Source: VRUE01 sp035693025
GTDB taxonomy: Bacteria; Actinomycetota; Thermoleophilia; Solirubrobacterales; 70-9
Assembly: GCA_035693025.1 (NCBI GenBank)
Contig: DASSHI010000035.1
Span: 1-64,000, forward strand
Direction of reading: 5' to 3'
DNA: 64,000 bases
In this document: positions 26,888 through 35,989 of the stretch, piece by piece
Numbering within the stretch: position 1 is the first letter of the stretch
How the letters are laid out: each line of letters opens with the position of its first letter
Notes under the pieces: model-generated
Databases searched by the model: none
The model's input: the letters and a program-made list of their open reading frames with translations, nothing else
Told to the model about the DNA's origin: nothing
Translations under genes and position numbers: made by a program

Positions 26888-27583
26888 TCACCCGCTCGGC
26901 GGTGGGAAGGTCGACGGGCGGGGCGGATACAGATATTCCCAGACGCCGCCGGTGAACTCGCCGGGGTCGCGCGCGCGGACCGGCTCGAGCTGCGAGGTGA
27001 CGCTGTAGCGCGGGCCGAGCTCGACCTGGCCATTGCGGACGCGCGCCTGGAAGTGGTCGAGCGGCCGCACGGGGGGGCCGCCGATACGTCTGCCTTGGAA
27101 GTCGTAGACGCCGCCGTGGCAGGGGCAGATGAAGTTTCCCGCCGCCTCGACGAAGCGCACCGGGCAGCCGAGGTGAGCACAGCGGTTGGAGACGGCGACG
27201 ATCTGGTTCGGCTTTTCGCCGAGCTGCTTGGAGCTCTTGCGCACGTAGGCGGTGGTCTTGCCGGCGTCGCCGATGCCCTCGGTTTCGGTGAAGACGACCT
27301 GGCGATAGGTGTCCTCGACGAAATCGCCGACCGGGCCGACCCCCTCCCAACGCTCCTTGCCGCGGTGGAAGATCGGCGCGACGGCGAAGCCGACCGCGGG
27401 CAGGACGATCGCCGCGCCGGCAAGCCCGCCGAGGCCCTGGGCGGCGACAGTGAAGGCGCGGCGGCGCGTCATCGACTCGCCCTCGAAGTAGCCGGGCGGG
27501 TTGGGCTGCACGCGCTCGGCCGGCGCGTCGCCCTCGGTCCCGTTTCGCTTGTCTGCCTCGTCAGCCATGTCTGCCTCGTGCAA
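26888..27583 (-). CDS. qcrA: Rieske iron-sulfur protein (QcrA type)
   Basis: 231 residues. The [2Fe-2S] ligands are in CAHLGCPVRF and CPCHGGVYDFQG, near residues 138-165. A TRRRAF twin-arginine motif followed by a hydrophobic segment (GLGGLAGAAIVLPAVGFAV) anchors it to the outer face of the membrane via the Tat pathway. The start could also be an ATG five codons further in. It is first in the qcrA-qcrB-qcrC-menG-prenyl synthase unit and is divergent from an MMPL gene. Confidence 0.93.
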   Translation of the reverse strand: MHEADMADEADKRNGTEGDAPAERVQPNPPGYFEGESMTRRRAFTVAAQGLGGLAGAAIVLPAVGFAVAPIFHRGKERWEGVGPVGDFVEDTYRQVVFTETEGIGDAGKTTAYVRKSSKQLGEKPNQIVAVSNRCAHLGCPVRFVEAAGNFICPCHGGVYDFQGRRIGGPPVRPLDHFQARVRNGQVELGPRYSVTSQLEPVRARDPGEFTGGVWEYLYPPRPSTFPPPSG

Positions 27584-27719
27584 CGGCCGGGGAGTTTATT
27601 GGCTCGGCGGAAAGACCGAAGTCGAGCCCTTCGAACCACACCCGGGCCCCTGGAGGTTTGTGTACAGAAGATTAACGAGGCGACCGGGTCGGCCAAGTGG
27701 ACTGGTATAAGCGCTTGGC

Positions 27720-30700
27720 GTGTTTACTCGCCGACGGGAGGAGAGGCGGCTGCCGCTCTCGTTGCGGCGGCCAAAGGCCGTGCTCGCGGCCGCTTTCGTC
27801 GCGATCGTCGTCCTCGGCATCGTCGGACAGGGCGTCGAGGGCGAGCTGCGGCCGACCTCGCTCAGCGTTCCCGGCACGGACTCGGGGCGGGCCGGCGAGC
27901 TGGTGCATCGATATTTCGGCGATACCGCGCCGTTCGCGATCCTCCTGCAGGGCCCCGCCGGCGAACTGGACCGCCAGGGCCCGACGCTGATCCGCAAGCT
28001 GCGCACCGATCCGAACGTCTCGACCATCTCGCCGTGGGACAAGGGCAGCGTCGGCAACTTGCGGCCGAGCCCGCGCAAGGCCCTGATCCTGATCGACTTC
28101 CACGTCAGCGCCGACGAAGCGGTGAAAACCACCGTCCCTTATCTCGACCGCACCCTGAAGGAACAGATCAGGCCGCCGGTCAGCGCAGCGGAGACCGGCT
28201 ACGCCAGCCTCTCACGGGCGCTGATCGACGAGGCCGTCCATTCGACCGACATGGCCGAGCTGATCGCGATCCCCTTCCTGCTGCTCGTCCTGCTGCTCGT
28301 CTTCCGCTCGCCGGTCGCCGCCGCGATCCCGCTCGCCTTCGGCGGGATCGCGGTAATCACCTCACGCGGGGTGCTGGCGATCCTCGCCCACTGGATCGCA
28401 ATCGACGGCTTCGCGCTGACCGTCTGTTCGATGATGGGGCTCGCGCTCGGGGTGGACTACGCCCTCCTGATGGTCTCGCGCTTCCGCGAGGAGCTCGACG
28501 CGGGGACCGAGCCGCTGGCGGCGGCGCGGATGACGCGGCGCACTGCCGGGCGCACGACCGCCTTCGCCGGCTCGACCCTGTTCCTGGCAATGCTGGTGAC
28601 GCTCTTCGTCATGCCCGGCAACCTGCTCGTCTCCCTCGCCGGGACCGCGATCGTCGTCACCGCGATCAGCGTCCTCGTGGCCGCCCTCGTCGGTCCGGCG
28701 CTGCTTGTCCTCACCGGCCACAACGTCAACCGCTGGCGGATCGGCGGCAACGGCGGCGGCGAAGGGGTGATGACCCTGGTGCGCGGCGCGCTCAGCCGCC
28801 CCCTGCTCGCAGCGATCCTGATCGGCGTGTTGGTGCTCGTCCTCGCCGCCCCGGTGCTGGCGCTGAAGACCGGACCGCCGAGCGCCCAGCAGCTGCCGTC
28901 CTCCAACCAGGCGCGCAAGGAAGCCGAGCTGATCGCCGCCGCGATCGGCCCCGGCTGGGAAGCCCCCTTCGTCGTCGTCGCGGTCTCCAACCAGGGCCCG
29001 ATCACCGAACGCCACACCCTGGCGGCGCTGACGCGTTGGCAGCACCGGATCGCCTCCGACCCCGGCGTGCAGGCCGTGATCGGCCCGGCGCAGATTCGCA
29101 AGCAGGTAAAGCCGCTGCAGAAGACCGGCAACGACCTGCTCGCCGGGCGGGGCGAAGCCGACCCCGAACAGCTGACCACGCTGGGCGAAAAACTCGGCGT
29201 GGCGGCGAATGGAGTGAAGCACCTGCGCTCGGGCATCTCCAAGGCGAGCCAGGGAGCCGGCCTGCTCGCCAACGGCACCGGCCGGGCGGGGGACGGCGCC
29301 GAACAACTCGAAGGCGGCATCTCGAAGCTCGCCTCCGGGGCGGCCAAGGCCGCCGGGGCGATCGGCAAGCTGGCGGAAGGCTCGGGCAAGCTGGCGGAAG
29401 GCCAACGCACGGCCGAGGTCGGCGCCTATTCCGTGCAGAGCGGCTCCGAACAGGTGCTGAACGTGATCGAGGGCAACGGACTCGAACGGGCGCGGGGGCT
29501 GCGGGCCGAACTGGAAAAGAAGGCCGCCGCCGACCCCAGCCTCGAGCCGCAGCTGCGCGAAGCCGAGCACCTGGTCGAAGCGATGGCGATCGCGCGCAAC
29601 GAAGCGCAGCGGCTGAACGGCCAGGCGACTCGCCTGCACGGCGGCCAGGAAAAGCTGGTCGACGGCACGACCAAGCTGCATAAAGGGGCCGAGAAGCTGG
29701 CCGGCGCGACCGGCCGGCTTCCCGGCGCCCTGGGCAAGCTCGAAGGCGGTGCCTCACAGCTCGTCGACGGCCTCGGCCAGCTGCGCGGGGGCGCCGACAC
29801 GCTCGAAGAAAAGCTCGCCGAAGGGTTCCACCGCTCGAACCCGCTGCAGACCGAACTGCACAAGGGGCACGCGGAAGTCTCGGTCAGCGCCAAGAAGGTC
29901 AACCGCAAGGTCGACCGGCTGCGCCGCAACTCGCCCGGAATCTTCAACTCCGGCTACTTCGTCCTCTCCAGCCTCGATGGCGCGCAGGCCAAGGAACGCA
30001 AGCGGGTGACCGGGATCGTCGACCTGGAAGACGGCCAGGCGGCGCAGATGATCGTGATACCGCGCTACACCTTCAACACCCCCGGGTCCACTGCGCTCAA
30101 CGGCCGGCTGAAGAAGGACGCGGCCGAGCTCGCCACGGCGACGGGCGCCACCACCGGCGTGACCGGCGCAGCGGCGGAACTGATCGATTACACGAACGTG
30201 ATCTCCGAACGGATTCCGGTGATGATCGCCGTGATCACGCTTGCCACTTTCCTGATCCTGGTCGTGATCCTGCGGGCGCTGCTGCTGGCGGCGATCGCGG
30301 TGATGCTGAACCTGGTCACCGTGGCCGTGGCGTTCGGAGTGCTGACGCTGCTCTTCAACGTCCCGGAGGGCTGGCCGCTGGGCGGCCACACCTACGTGGA
30401 TGCGATCGGGGCGGCGGGGATCTTCGGCATCATCTTCGGCCTCTCGATCGACTACGCGGTGTTCCTCTTGATGCGGATGCGCGAGCACTACGAGAACAAC
30501 ACGTCGAACAAAGAGGCGATCGTCTTCGGGCTGGAGAAGACCGCCCGGGTGATCACCGGCGCCGCCGCGATCATGATGGCCGTCTTCGTCGCCTTCGCCG
30601 GGGCCGACATCGCCACGGTCAGTCAATTGGGCACGGGCCTGGCCGTCGCCGTGCTGCTCGACGCGACCGTCGTGCGGATCGTCCTCCTGCCCGCGCTGAT

Positions 30701-30791
30701 GCTGCTGCTCGGCGATCGGGTCTGGTGGCTTCCGCGGCCGCTGGAGAGAATCCTTCCCGAAATCGATCTTCATGGTTCCCGCGCGGGTTAG
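27720..30791 (+). CDS. MMPL/RND-family exporter, second copy
   Basis: 1023 residues from GTG; TATAAG ends 8 bases before the start, so the transcript may be nearly leaderless. It is a full paralog of the exporter at 16270: both start with the RRPK..LA helix, share GEL-PTSLSVPG, FGDTAPFAILL, ISPWDKG, IDFHV, LALGVDYALLMVSRFREE and FGLSIDYAVFLLMRMREHYE, and both carry a Gly/Leu-rich helical loop between modules (LEGGISKLASGAAKAAGAIG, KLEGGASQLVDGLGQLRGG). Proton-relay aspartates are conserved. It is followed by a small secreted protein and secreted paralog 5, a context similar to that of the first exporter. Confidence 0.9.
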   Translation: MFTRRREERRLPLSLRRPKAVLAAAFVAIVVLGIVGQGVEGELRPTSLSVPGTDSGRAGELVHRYFGDTAPFAILLQGPAGELDRQGPTLIRKLRTDPNVSTISPWDKGSVGNLRPSPRKALILIDFHVSADEAVKTTVPYLDRTLKEQIRPPVSAAETGYASLSRALIDEAVHSTDMAELIAIPFLLLVLLLVFRSPVAAAIPLAFGGIAVITSRGVLAILAHWIAIDGFALTVCSMMGLALGVDYALLMVSRFREELDAGTEPLAAARMTRRTAGRTTAFAGSTLFLAMLVTLFVMPGNLLVSLAGTAIVVTAISVLVAALVGPALLVLTGHNVNRWRIGGNGGGEGVMTLVRGALSRPLLAAILIGVLVLVLAAPVLALKTGPPSAQQLPSSNQARKEAELIAAAIGPGWEAPFVVVAVSNQGPITERHTLAALTRWQHRIASDPGVQAVIGPAQIRKQVKPLQKTGNDLLAGRGEADPEQLTTLGEKLGVAANGVKHLRSGISKASQGAGLLANGTGRAGDGAEQLEGGISKLASGAAKAAGAIGKLAEGSGKLAEGQRTAEVGAYSVQSGSEQVLNVIEGNGLERARGLRAELEKKAAADPSLEPQLREAEHLVEAMAIARNEAQRLNGQATRLHGGQEKLVDGTTKLHKGAEKLAGATGRLPGALGKLEGGASQLVDGLGQLRGGADTLEEKLAEGFHRSNPLQTELHKGHAEVSVSAKKVNRKVDRLRRNSPGIFNSGYFVLSSLDGAQAKERKRVTGIVDLEDGQAAQMIVIPRYTFNTPGSTALNGRLKKDAAELATATGATTGVTGAAAELIDYTNVISERIPVMIAVITLATFLILVVILRALLLAAIAVMLNLVTVAVAFGVLTLLFNVPEGWPLGGHTYVDAIGAAGIFGIIFGLSIDYAVFLLMRMREHYENNTSNKEAIVFGLEKTARVITGAAAIMMAVFVAFAGADIATVSQLGTGLAVAVLLDATVVRIVLLPALMLLLGDRVWWLPRPLERILPEIDLHGSRAG

Positions 30792-30896
30792 CAGTAGTGC
30801 GTGCCATAGGAACTCGTGTATTTTTGGAGAACAGGGGGATCGGCTGGGGCCTTTGCGTCATCGCCGGACCGGCCAGAGCGAAGGAGGATTGATCTA

Positions 30897-31412
30897 GTGG
30901 GAAGCTCAAGGGGGAAGTCGTCGCTGTCGGTGTTTTGCCTGGCAGTGGCCGTGGCGCTGCTCGCGGCGGTTCCGGTCGCGCTGGCCGTCGAAGGCGAAGG
31001 CGAACCGATCACCCGGTCCGAATACATCCAAAGGGTCGAACCGATCTGCGCCGGTAGCAGCAAGTCGAACTCGACCATCCTCAAGGGCGTCAAAACCCAG
31101 GTCAAGCAGGGCAAGCTGGTGCCTGCCGGCAAGCGCTTCATCCGCGCTTCCGGCGTGCTCGACAAGTCGACCACCAGGATTGCCCAGGTTCCTCAGCCCC
31201 AGGCCGATTCGGCCAAGCTGACCAAATGGATCGGCTACCTGAAGAGCGAGGGGAGCTTCCTGCAGCGGATCGGCAAGTCGCTCAAGTCGGGCAACAAGTA
31301 CAAGGCACAGAAGCTCGCGGTGAAGCTCAACACCAACAACAACAAAGCCAACAACACGGTGATCAGCTTCGGCTTCAAGGAATGCCGCATCGACTCGTCG
31401 AGGTTCATCTAA
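30897..31412 (+). CDS. Small helical secreted protein
   Basis: 171 residues. The start is GTG at 30897 because AAGGAGG lies 9 bases upstream; the frame before it is not protein-like. A signal peptide ends near residue 30 (ALAVEG). The mature protein is lysine-rich and helical: ITRSEYIQRVEPICAGSSK, LKGVKTQVKQGKLVPAGKRF, and a closing FGFKECRIDSSRFI. Two cysteines (PICA and KEC) at either end may pair. Function is unknown. It is one base from the next gene, so both are likely co-expressed with the MMPL exporter. Confidence 0.7.
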   Translation: MGSSRGKSSLSVFCLAVAVALLAAVPVALAVEGEGEPITRSEYIQRVEPICAGSSKSNSTILKGVKTQVKQGKLVPAGKRFIRASGVLDKSTTRIAQVPQPQADSAKLTKWIGYLKSEGSFLQRIGKSLKSGNKYKAQKLAVKLNTNNNKANNTVISFGFKECRIDSSRFI

Positions 31413-31413
31413 A

Positions 31414-32190
31414 TTGAGGCGCGCGGCGCTCGTCGTCGCGGCATCGCTCGTCGCGCTGGGCATCGCTGCCGTGGCACAGGCGGAGGTCAGCCGGCAAGGG
31501 GACGTGATCGTCCATTTCGACGGCGGCATCGCACCGAAGGCGTTGCCGCGCGAAGGCGTGGCGCCGGTCGCGGTCTCCGTCGACGGCACCTTCGGTTCAG
31601 CCGAAGGTGCCGACCCGCCCCCGCAGCTGCAGACGATCGCGATCGGCATCAATCGTGCCGGCAAGATCTTCGACCGGGGCCTGCCGACCTGCCGGGTGCG
31701 CAAGATCCAGCCGGCGACGATCCGGGCGGCGAGGAGGATCTGTGGACAGGCGATCGTCGGCAGCGGCCATGTCCAGGTGCGCGTCGACCTCGCCAACCAG
31801 CCTCCCTTCACCTTCGACGGCCCGATGCTCGTCTTCCATGCGAAGCCCTCCGGCGGGAACAGGCGCCTGCTTGCCCAGGTGTACGGGCGCAAGCCGCCGT
31901 CGGCTTTCGTGCTCAATTTCAAGATCCTCGAAGACGGGGGCGAATTCGGCACCGTGATCAAGACCTCGCTGCCGGCGTCGGCGCACAACTGGGCCTATGT
32001 CACCCGCTTCACCATGAAGCTGCGCCGCACGTACAACTACCAGGGCGAAAGGCGCAGCTTCATCAGCGCCGGCTGCGCTGCCCCGGCCGGGTTCCCCGGC
32101 ACGGTCTACCCGTTCGCCCGGGCGAACTTCGGCTTCGCCGCCGGCAAGCACGTCACGGCCACCCTGGTCCGCCACTGCGCGGTCAGGTAG
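31414..32190 (+). CDS. Secreted four-cysteine protein, paralog 5 of 5
   Basis: 258 residues from a TTG one base after the previous stop. Signal peptide to about residue 22 (AQA). It is the most divergent of the five but retains FDGGIAPKALPREGVAPV, GLPTCRVRKIQPAT, ICGQAIVGSGHVQV, GPMLVFHA, TYNYQGERRSFISAGC and a terminal HC. The DGTxPS block is changed to EGADPPPQLQ. All four family cysteines remain. Placement in an MMPL unit, like paralogs 3 and 4, strengthens the link between this family and lipid-type exporters. Confidence 0.75.
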   Translation: MRRAALVVAASLVALGIAAVAQAEVSRQGDVIVHFDGGIAPKALPREGVAPVAVSVDGTFGSAEGADPPPQLQTIAIGINRAGKIFDRGLPTCRVRKIQPATIRAARRICGQAIVGSGHVQVRVDLANQPPFTFDGPMLVFHAKPSGGNRRLLAQVYGRKPPSAFVLNFKILEDGGEFGTVIKTSLPASAHNWAYVTRFTMKLRRTYNYQGERRSFISAGCAAPAGFPGTVYPFARANFGFAAGKHVTATLVRHCAVR

Positions 32191-32193
32191 CTC

Positions 32194-32583
32194 TCAAATC
32201 CGGGCGACGATGGCGTGGACAGCCGCCCGCCATCGGGTCGGTGCCTCGTTCTCGCGACCCTCGGCGTGGAGCTGGGCCGAAGCGCTGATCAGCTCCGCTA
32301 AGACCAGAATTGCGTCGGTGTCGCCGATCGCGGCGAGGCGCTCGATGCCGAGGGCATAGAGGTAGTCGCCGGCCAGCAGGCCGAGATCGGAGTCGTGGCC
32401 GCGGAGCAGACGCGACTCGCCGTAGTGGAGCAGGTAGCCCTCGCGCACCGTCTCGACCACGACGGCGTGCTCGGAAGAGAGGCCCTCGTCGGGGGCCGCC
32501 TCGAGCGAATCCGCCACGCGAGGCGAGATCGGAGTGTCCTCGGCGCGCAGCCGGTCCGCCAGCAGCTTCAGGGGGTCGCTCAT
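32194..32583 (-). CDS. Small helical protein of unknown function after hemL
   Basis: 129 residues; its ATG overlaps the hemL stop by ATGA. The middle is helical: LLHYGESRLLRGHDSDLGLL, then AGDYLYALGIERLAAIGDTD and LVLAELISASAQLHAEGRE. These helices look faintly like the N-terminal bundle of the small subunit of heptaprenyl diphosphate synthase, but no catalytic motif is present, so I do not assign that function. Last gene in the hemB-ahb-hemL unit. Confidence 0.6.
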   Translation of the reverse strand: MSDPLKLLADRLRAEDTPISPRVADSLEAAPDEGLSSEHAVVVETVREGYLLHYGESRLLRGHDSDLGLLAGDYLYALGIERLAAIGDTDAILVLAELISASAQLHAEGRENEAPTRWRAAVHAIVARI

Positions 32584-33914
32584 CGCAAAGCCTCCCGCAG
32601 CGACTCCCCCGCCGCCTCGAGCGTACGCTCGATCGCATCGCCGTCATGGGCGAGGGAGACGAACCAGGCCTCGAACTGCGAGGGCGGCGGGTAGACGCCG
32701 CGGTCGAGCATCGCCCGGCAGAAACGAGCGTGGGCCTCGAGGTCGCAGGCAGCAGCCCCGGCAAAGTCGGACACCGGCTCGGCGTTGAAGAAGAGCGTCA
32801 CAAGGCCAGGTGCAGCGGCGACCTGCAGCGGACGGTCGGCGGTCAGCTCGCGCAGTCCCGCGGCGAGGAGGTCGGTGAGGGCACCGAGCCGCGCGTAGGC
32901 CTCTGCATCGAGGCTCCGCAACGTCGCCAGCCCCGCCGCCATCGCAAGGGGGTTGCCCGAGAGCGTGCCCGCCTGGTAGACGTCGCCGGCCGGTGCGATC
33001 CGCTCCATCGTCCCCGCCGGACCGCCGAAGGCCGCCGCCGGCAGGCCGCCGCCGAGCACCTTGCCCATCACGGTCAGGTCGGGATCGACGCCGTAGAGCT
33101 CCTGCGCCCCGCCGGGCGAGACGCGGAAGCCGCTGATCACCTCGTCGAAGACGAGCAGGGCGCCGGCCTCCCGCGTCGCGTCGCGGAGGAACTCGAGGAA
33201 GCCCTCTTCGGCGGGCACCAGCCCCATGTTCGCCGGCAGCGGCTCCGCCAGCACGGCGGCGACCGGATGGCCCGCCAGGGCACGCTCGACGGCCTGGCGG
33301 TCGTTCCAGGGCACGACGACCGTGCCGGCCGTCTGCGCCGCCGTGACCCCTGGACTGGCCGGAATCGCAAGCGTGGCAAGGCCCGAGCCTGCGTCGGCAA
33401 GAAGCCCGTCGGCGTGGCCGTGGTAGGCCCCGGCGAACTTGACGACGACCTCGCGATCGGTCACCGCGCGCGCGAGGCGCACGGCGCTCATCGCGGCCTC
33501 GGTGCCGGAGCTGGTCATCCTCACCATCTCCACCGAGGGCACCCTGGCGGCGAGCTCTTCGGCGAGCTCGACCTCCGCCTCGGTGGCGGCGCCATAGGTC
33601 GTCCCGCGGGCGGCGGCATCGACGACCGCGGCCACGACCCGCGGGTTGGCGTGGCCGAGGATCAGCGGCCCCCAGGAGCAGACCCAGTCGACGTAGCGGT
33701 TGCCGTCGGCGTCGATCAGCTCGCAGCCCTCGCCGCGGGCGACGAAGACCGGCTCGCGACCGATCTGTCGCATCGCCCGCACCGGAGAATTAACCCCGCC
33801 GGGCATCACCCGCACCGCGCGTCCGTACAACTCTGAGGAGCGGGTCAAATCGCCAAGCCGACCGGAGGGAGCATCACGATCTGATTCTTTGCGACCGGAG
33901 GTCGGCGCTGGCAA
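32580..33914 (-). CDS. hemL: Glutamate-1-semialdehyde 2,1-aminomutase
   Basis: 444 residues. This PLP enzyme makes 5-aminolevulinate, the tetrapyrrole precursor, in the C5 pathway. Motifs: MPGGVNSPVRAM, CSWGPLILGHANP, TSSGTEAAMSAVRLAR, GAYHGHAD, VFDEVISGFR and the PLP lysine in TVMGKVLGGGLPAAAFGG. The start is a TTG four bases after the previous stop; the first ~20 residues are not conserved. Gene order hemB, ahb-like gene, hemL, all nearly contiguous, indicates a haem-synthesis operon. Confidence 0.95.
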   Translation of the reverse strand: MPAPTSGRKESDRDAPSGRLGDLTRSSELYGRAVRVMPGGVNSPVRAMRQIGREPVFVARGEGCELIDADGNRYVDWVCSWGPLILGHANPRVVAAVVDAAARGTTYGAATEAEVELAEELAARVPSVEMVRMTSSGTEAAMSAVRLARAVTDREVVVKFAGAYHGHADGLLADAGSGLATLAIPASPGVTAAQTAGTVVVPWNDRQAVERALAGHPVAAVLAEPLPANMGLVPAEEGFLEFLRDATREAGALLVFDEVISGFRVSPGGAQELYGVDPDLTVMGKVLGGGLPAAAFGGPAGTMERIAPAGDVYQAGTLSGNPLAMAAGLATLRSLDAEAYARLGALTDLLAAGLRELTADRPLQVAAAPGLVTLFFNAEPVSDFAGAAACDLEAHARFCRAMLDRGVYPPPSQFEAWFVSLAHDGDAIERTLEAAGESLREALR

Positions 33915-33917
33915 TTT

Positions 33918-34994
33918 TCATCCGTGTTCAGCTTCCCACCGCGAGTAGTCGTCGGTGAAGTAGTGCAGGCGGACCTTCTTGTACTCGGTCGACGAGTACA
34001 AGGTGGCGCGGTCGTCTGGGCCCATACCGCACTCGGCGGCGATCGAGTCGAGGATCGCGTCGCACTCTTCCTTCGAGCGGCCATGAGCCATGGTGAAGAC
34101 GCTGTAGGGCCAGTCCTCGTAGGTCGGCCGCTGGTAGCAGTGGGAGATGCCGCGGAAGGAAGCCATCCTGCGCCCGGTCTCGAAGATCTCGGCCTCGGGC
34201 ACCTTCCAGACCCCCATGCCGTTGGCCGAGAAGCCGGCGCGGCGGTGGAAGAGGATCGCCGCGACACGGCGCAGCAGCTTGCGGTCGACCATCGAGCGCA
34301 AGCGCGCCAGCAGCTCGTCGGTCGAGATTCCCAGCTGATCGGCGGCAGCGTCGTAGGGCCGCTCCACCGCCTCCATCGGCCCCTGCAGGGCGCGGATCGT
34401 CGCGACGTCGTCAGCGTCGTAGGGCTGGCGCTCCAGCTCCCGAGGCGGCGCCGCCTCGACCGCGGCGGCGAGCGCGTCGGTGCCCTTCTCCATCTCCAGG
34501 TTCATGTTGATCTTGAACAAGGTCAGGGTGGGCAGCTCGCGCATCGACTCGGCCCCGGTCTCGCGCATCAGCGCCTCCAGCGTCCCCGCCATCCCCAGCT
34601 CGGAATCCGGCGGCACCGCGATCGTGAACCAGAGGTTGAAGTCATGCGTGCGCAGGTAGTTGTGGGAGACGCCGGGGTGGGCGTTGACGGCGGCGGCGGC
34701 GCGCTGCGGGTGCTCGGCGTCGACTTTGGCGGCGACCAGCATCGACTCGTAGCCGAGCGCCCGGGTATCGAAGATCGGCGTGATCTCGCGGATGATCCGG
34801 CCGTCGAGCAGTCGCTGCGTACGCGCGAGCACGTCGTCCAGCTCGAGCTCCGCCTCGGATGCGATCAGGGCGAATGGCTCGCTGTCGAGCGGGAAGCTCG
34901 ACTGCAGCAAATTCATCAGCCGCTTGTCGATCTCGTCGAGCGGGATCGCGCTGCCGTCCTTGCGACTGCGCACCTTCGATTGAGGAACTTTCAC
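33918..34994 (-). CDS. Fused siroheme decarboxylase (AhbA-AhbB-like, Lrp fold)
   Basis: 358 residues from a GTG overlapping the hemB stop (GTGA). It has two AsnC/Lrp-like units in tandem. Unit 1: IDKRLMNLLQSSFPLDSEPF, REITPIFDTRALGYESML, PGVSHNYLRTHDFNLWFTIA. Unit 2: RRVAAILFHRRAGFSANGMG, WKVPE, GISHCYQRPTYEDWPYSVFT. These are the hallmarks of AhbA and AhbB, which remove acetate side chains of siroheme to give didecarboxysiroheme; the two are normally separate proteins. It sits between hemB and hemL. The alternative, a plain Lrp regulator, is unlikely given these motifs, although NirD/G/H-type proteins of haem d1 synthesis are related. Confidence 0.8.
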   Translation of the reverse strand: MKVPQSKVRSRKDGSAIPLDEIDKRLMNLLQSSFPLDSEPFALIASEAELELDDVLARTQRLLDGRIIREITPIFDTRALGYESMLVAAKVDAEHPQRAAAAVNAHPGVSHNYLRTHDFNLWFTIAVPPDSELGMAGTLEALMRETGAESMRELPTLTLFKINMNLEMEKGTDALAAAVEAAPPRELERQPYDADDVATIRALQGPMEAVERPYDAAADQLGISTDELLARLRSMVDRKLLRRVAAILFHRRAGFSANGMGVWKVPEAEIFETGRRMASFRGISHCYQRPTYEDWPYSVFTMAHGRSKEECDAILDSIAAECGMGPDDRATLYSSTEYKKVRLHYFTDDYSRWEAEHG

Positions 34995-35962
34995 CGAATC
35001 CAAGCCGCGGCCTCCTTCGCGTAGTAGGTGACGATCGCGTCGGCGCCGGCGCGGCGGATCGAGGTCAGGGTCTCGAGCACCGCGGGGCGCTCGTCGATCC
35101 AGCCGTTGGCCGCTGCGGCCTTCAGCATCGAGTACTCGCCGGAGACATGGTAGGCGGCCAGGGGCGCTCCGGTCTCCTCCTTCACCCGCCTCACGACGTC
35201 CAGATAGGGGACCGCGGGCTTGACCATGAGCATGTCGGCGCCCTCGTCGAGGTCGAGCTGGGCCTCGCGCACGGCTTCGGCGGCGTTGGCGGGATCCATC
35301 TGGTAGCCGCCCCGATCGCCGAATTCGGGGGTGGACTCGGCAGCGTCGCGGAAAGGCCCGTAGAAGGCGGAGGCGTACTTGGCGCTGTAGGAGAGGATCG
35401 GGGTGCCGGCATGGCCCTCCTCGTCGAGCTGATGGCGGATCGTGCCGATCCGCCCGTCCATCATGTCGCTCGGCGCGACGGCGTCGGCGCCGGCCTCGGC
35501 GTGCGAGATCGCCGTTTTCGCCAGCAGCTCGACCGTCAGGTCGTTGTCGACTTCCCCGTCGCGCAGGAAGCCGCAATGGCCGTGCGAGGTGTACTCGCAG
35601 AGGCAGACGTCGGTGATCACGGTCAGCTCCGGATGGGCCTCCTTCAGCGCCCGCACCGCCATCTGCACCACTCCCTCGTCGTCGTAGGCGCCGGAGCCGG
35701 TGTCGTCCTTGCTCGCGGGGACGCCGAAGAGCAGGATCGCGCCGATTCCAGCGCCGGCGATCTCCGCCGCCTCGCCGACCAGCTCGGAGATCGAGAAGCG
35801 CTCGATGCCGGGCATCGAGGGAACGTCCTCACGTATCCCCTCGCCGGCGACGACGAAGGCAGGTTGGATCAGGTGCGCCGGCGAGAGCTCGGTCTCGCGG
35901 ACCAGGCCGCGCAGCGTCTCGGTGCGGCGCAGGCGGCGCATGCGCGTGCTTGGAAACTGCAT
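34991..35962 (-). CDS. hemB: Delta-aminolevulinic acid dehydratase (porphobilinogen synthase)
   Basis: 323 residues from the ATG at 35962; the open frame upstream is antisense to the ABC gene. HemB condenses two 5-aminolevulinates into porphobilinogen. The zinc-site cysteines are in DVCLCEYTSHGHCG, so it is the zinc type. Active-site lysines: SYSAKYASAFYGPFRDAA and LMVKPAVPYLDV. Other motifs: PSDMMDGRIGTIR and YHVSGEYSMLKAAA. TAGAAT on the minus strand (35970-35975) ends 7 bases before the start, suggesting a leaderless mRNA. The divergent ABC gene begins only 27 bases away. Confidence 0.96.
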   Translation of the reverse strand: MQFPSTRMRRLRRTETLRGLVRETELSPAHLIQPAFVVAGEGIREDVPSMPGIERFSISELVGEAAEIAGAGIGAILLFGVPASKDDTGSGAYDDEGVVQMAVRALKEAHPELTVITDVCLCEYTSHGHCGFLRDGEVDNDLTVELLAKTAISHAEAGADAVAPSDMMDGRIGTIRHQLDEEGHAGTPILSYSAKYASAFYGPFRDAAESTPEFGDRGGYQMDPANAAEAVREAQLDLDEGADMLMVKPAVPYLDVVRRVKEETGAPLAAYHVSGEYSMLKAAAANGWIDERPAVLETLTSIRRAGADAIVTYYAKEAAAWIR

Positions 35963-35989
35963 CGAGACGATTCTAGGGGAGGCGATGGG

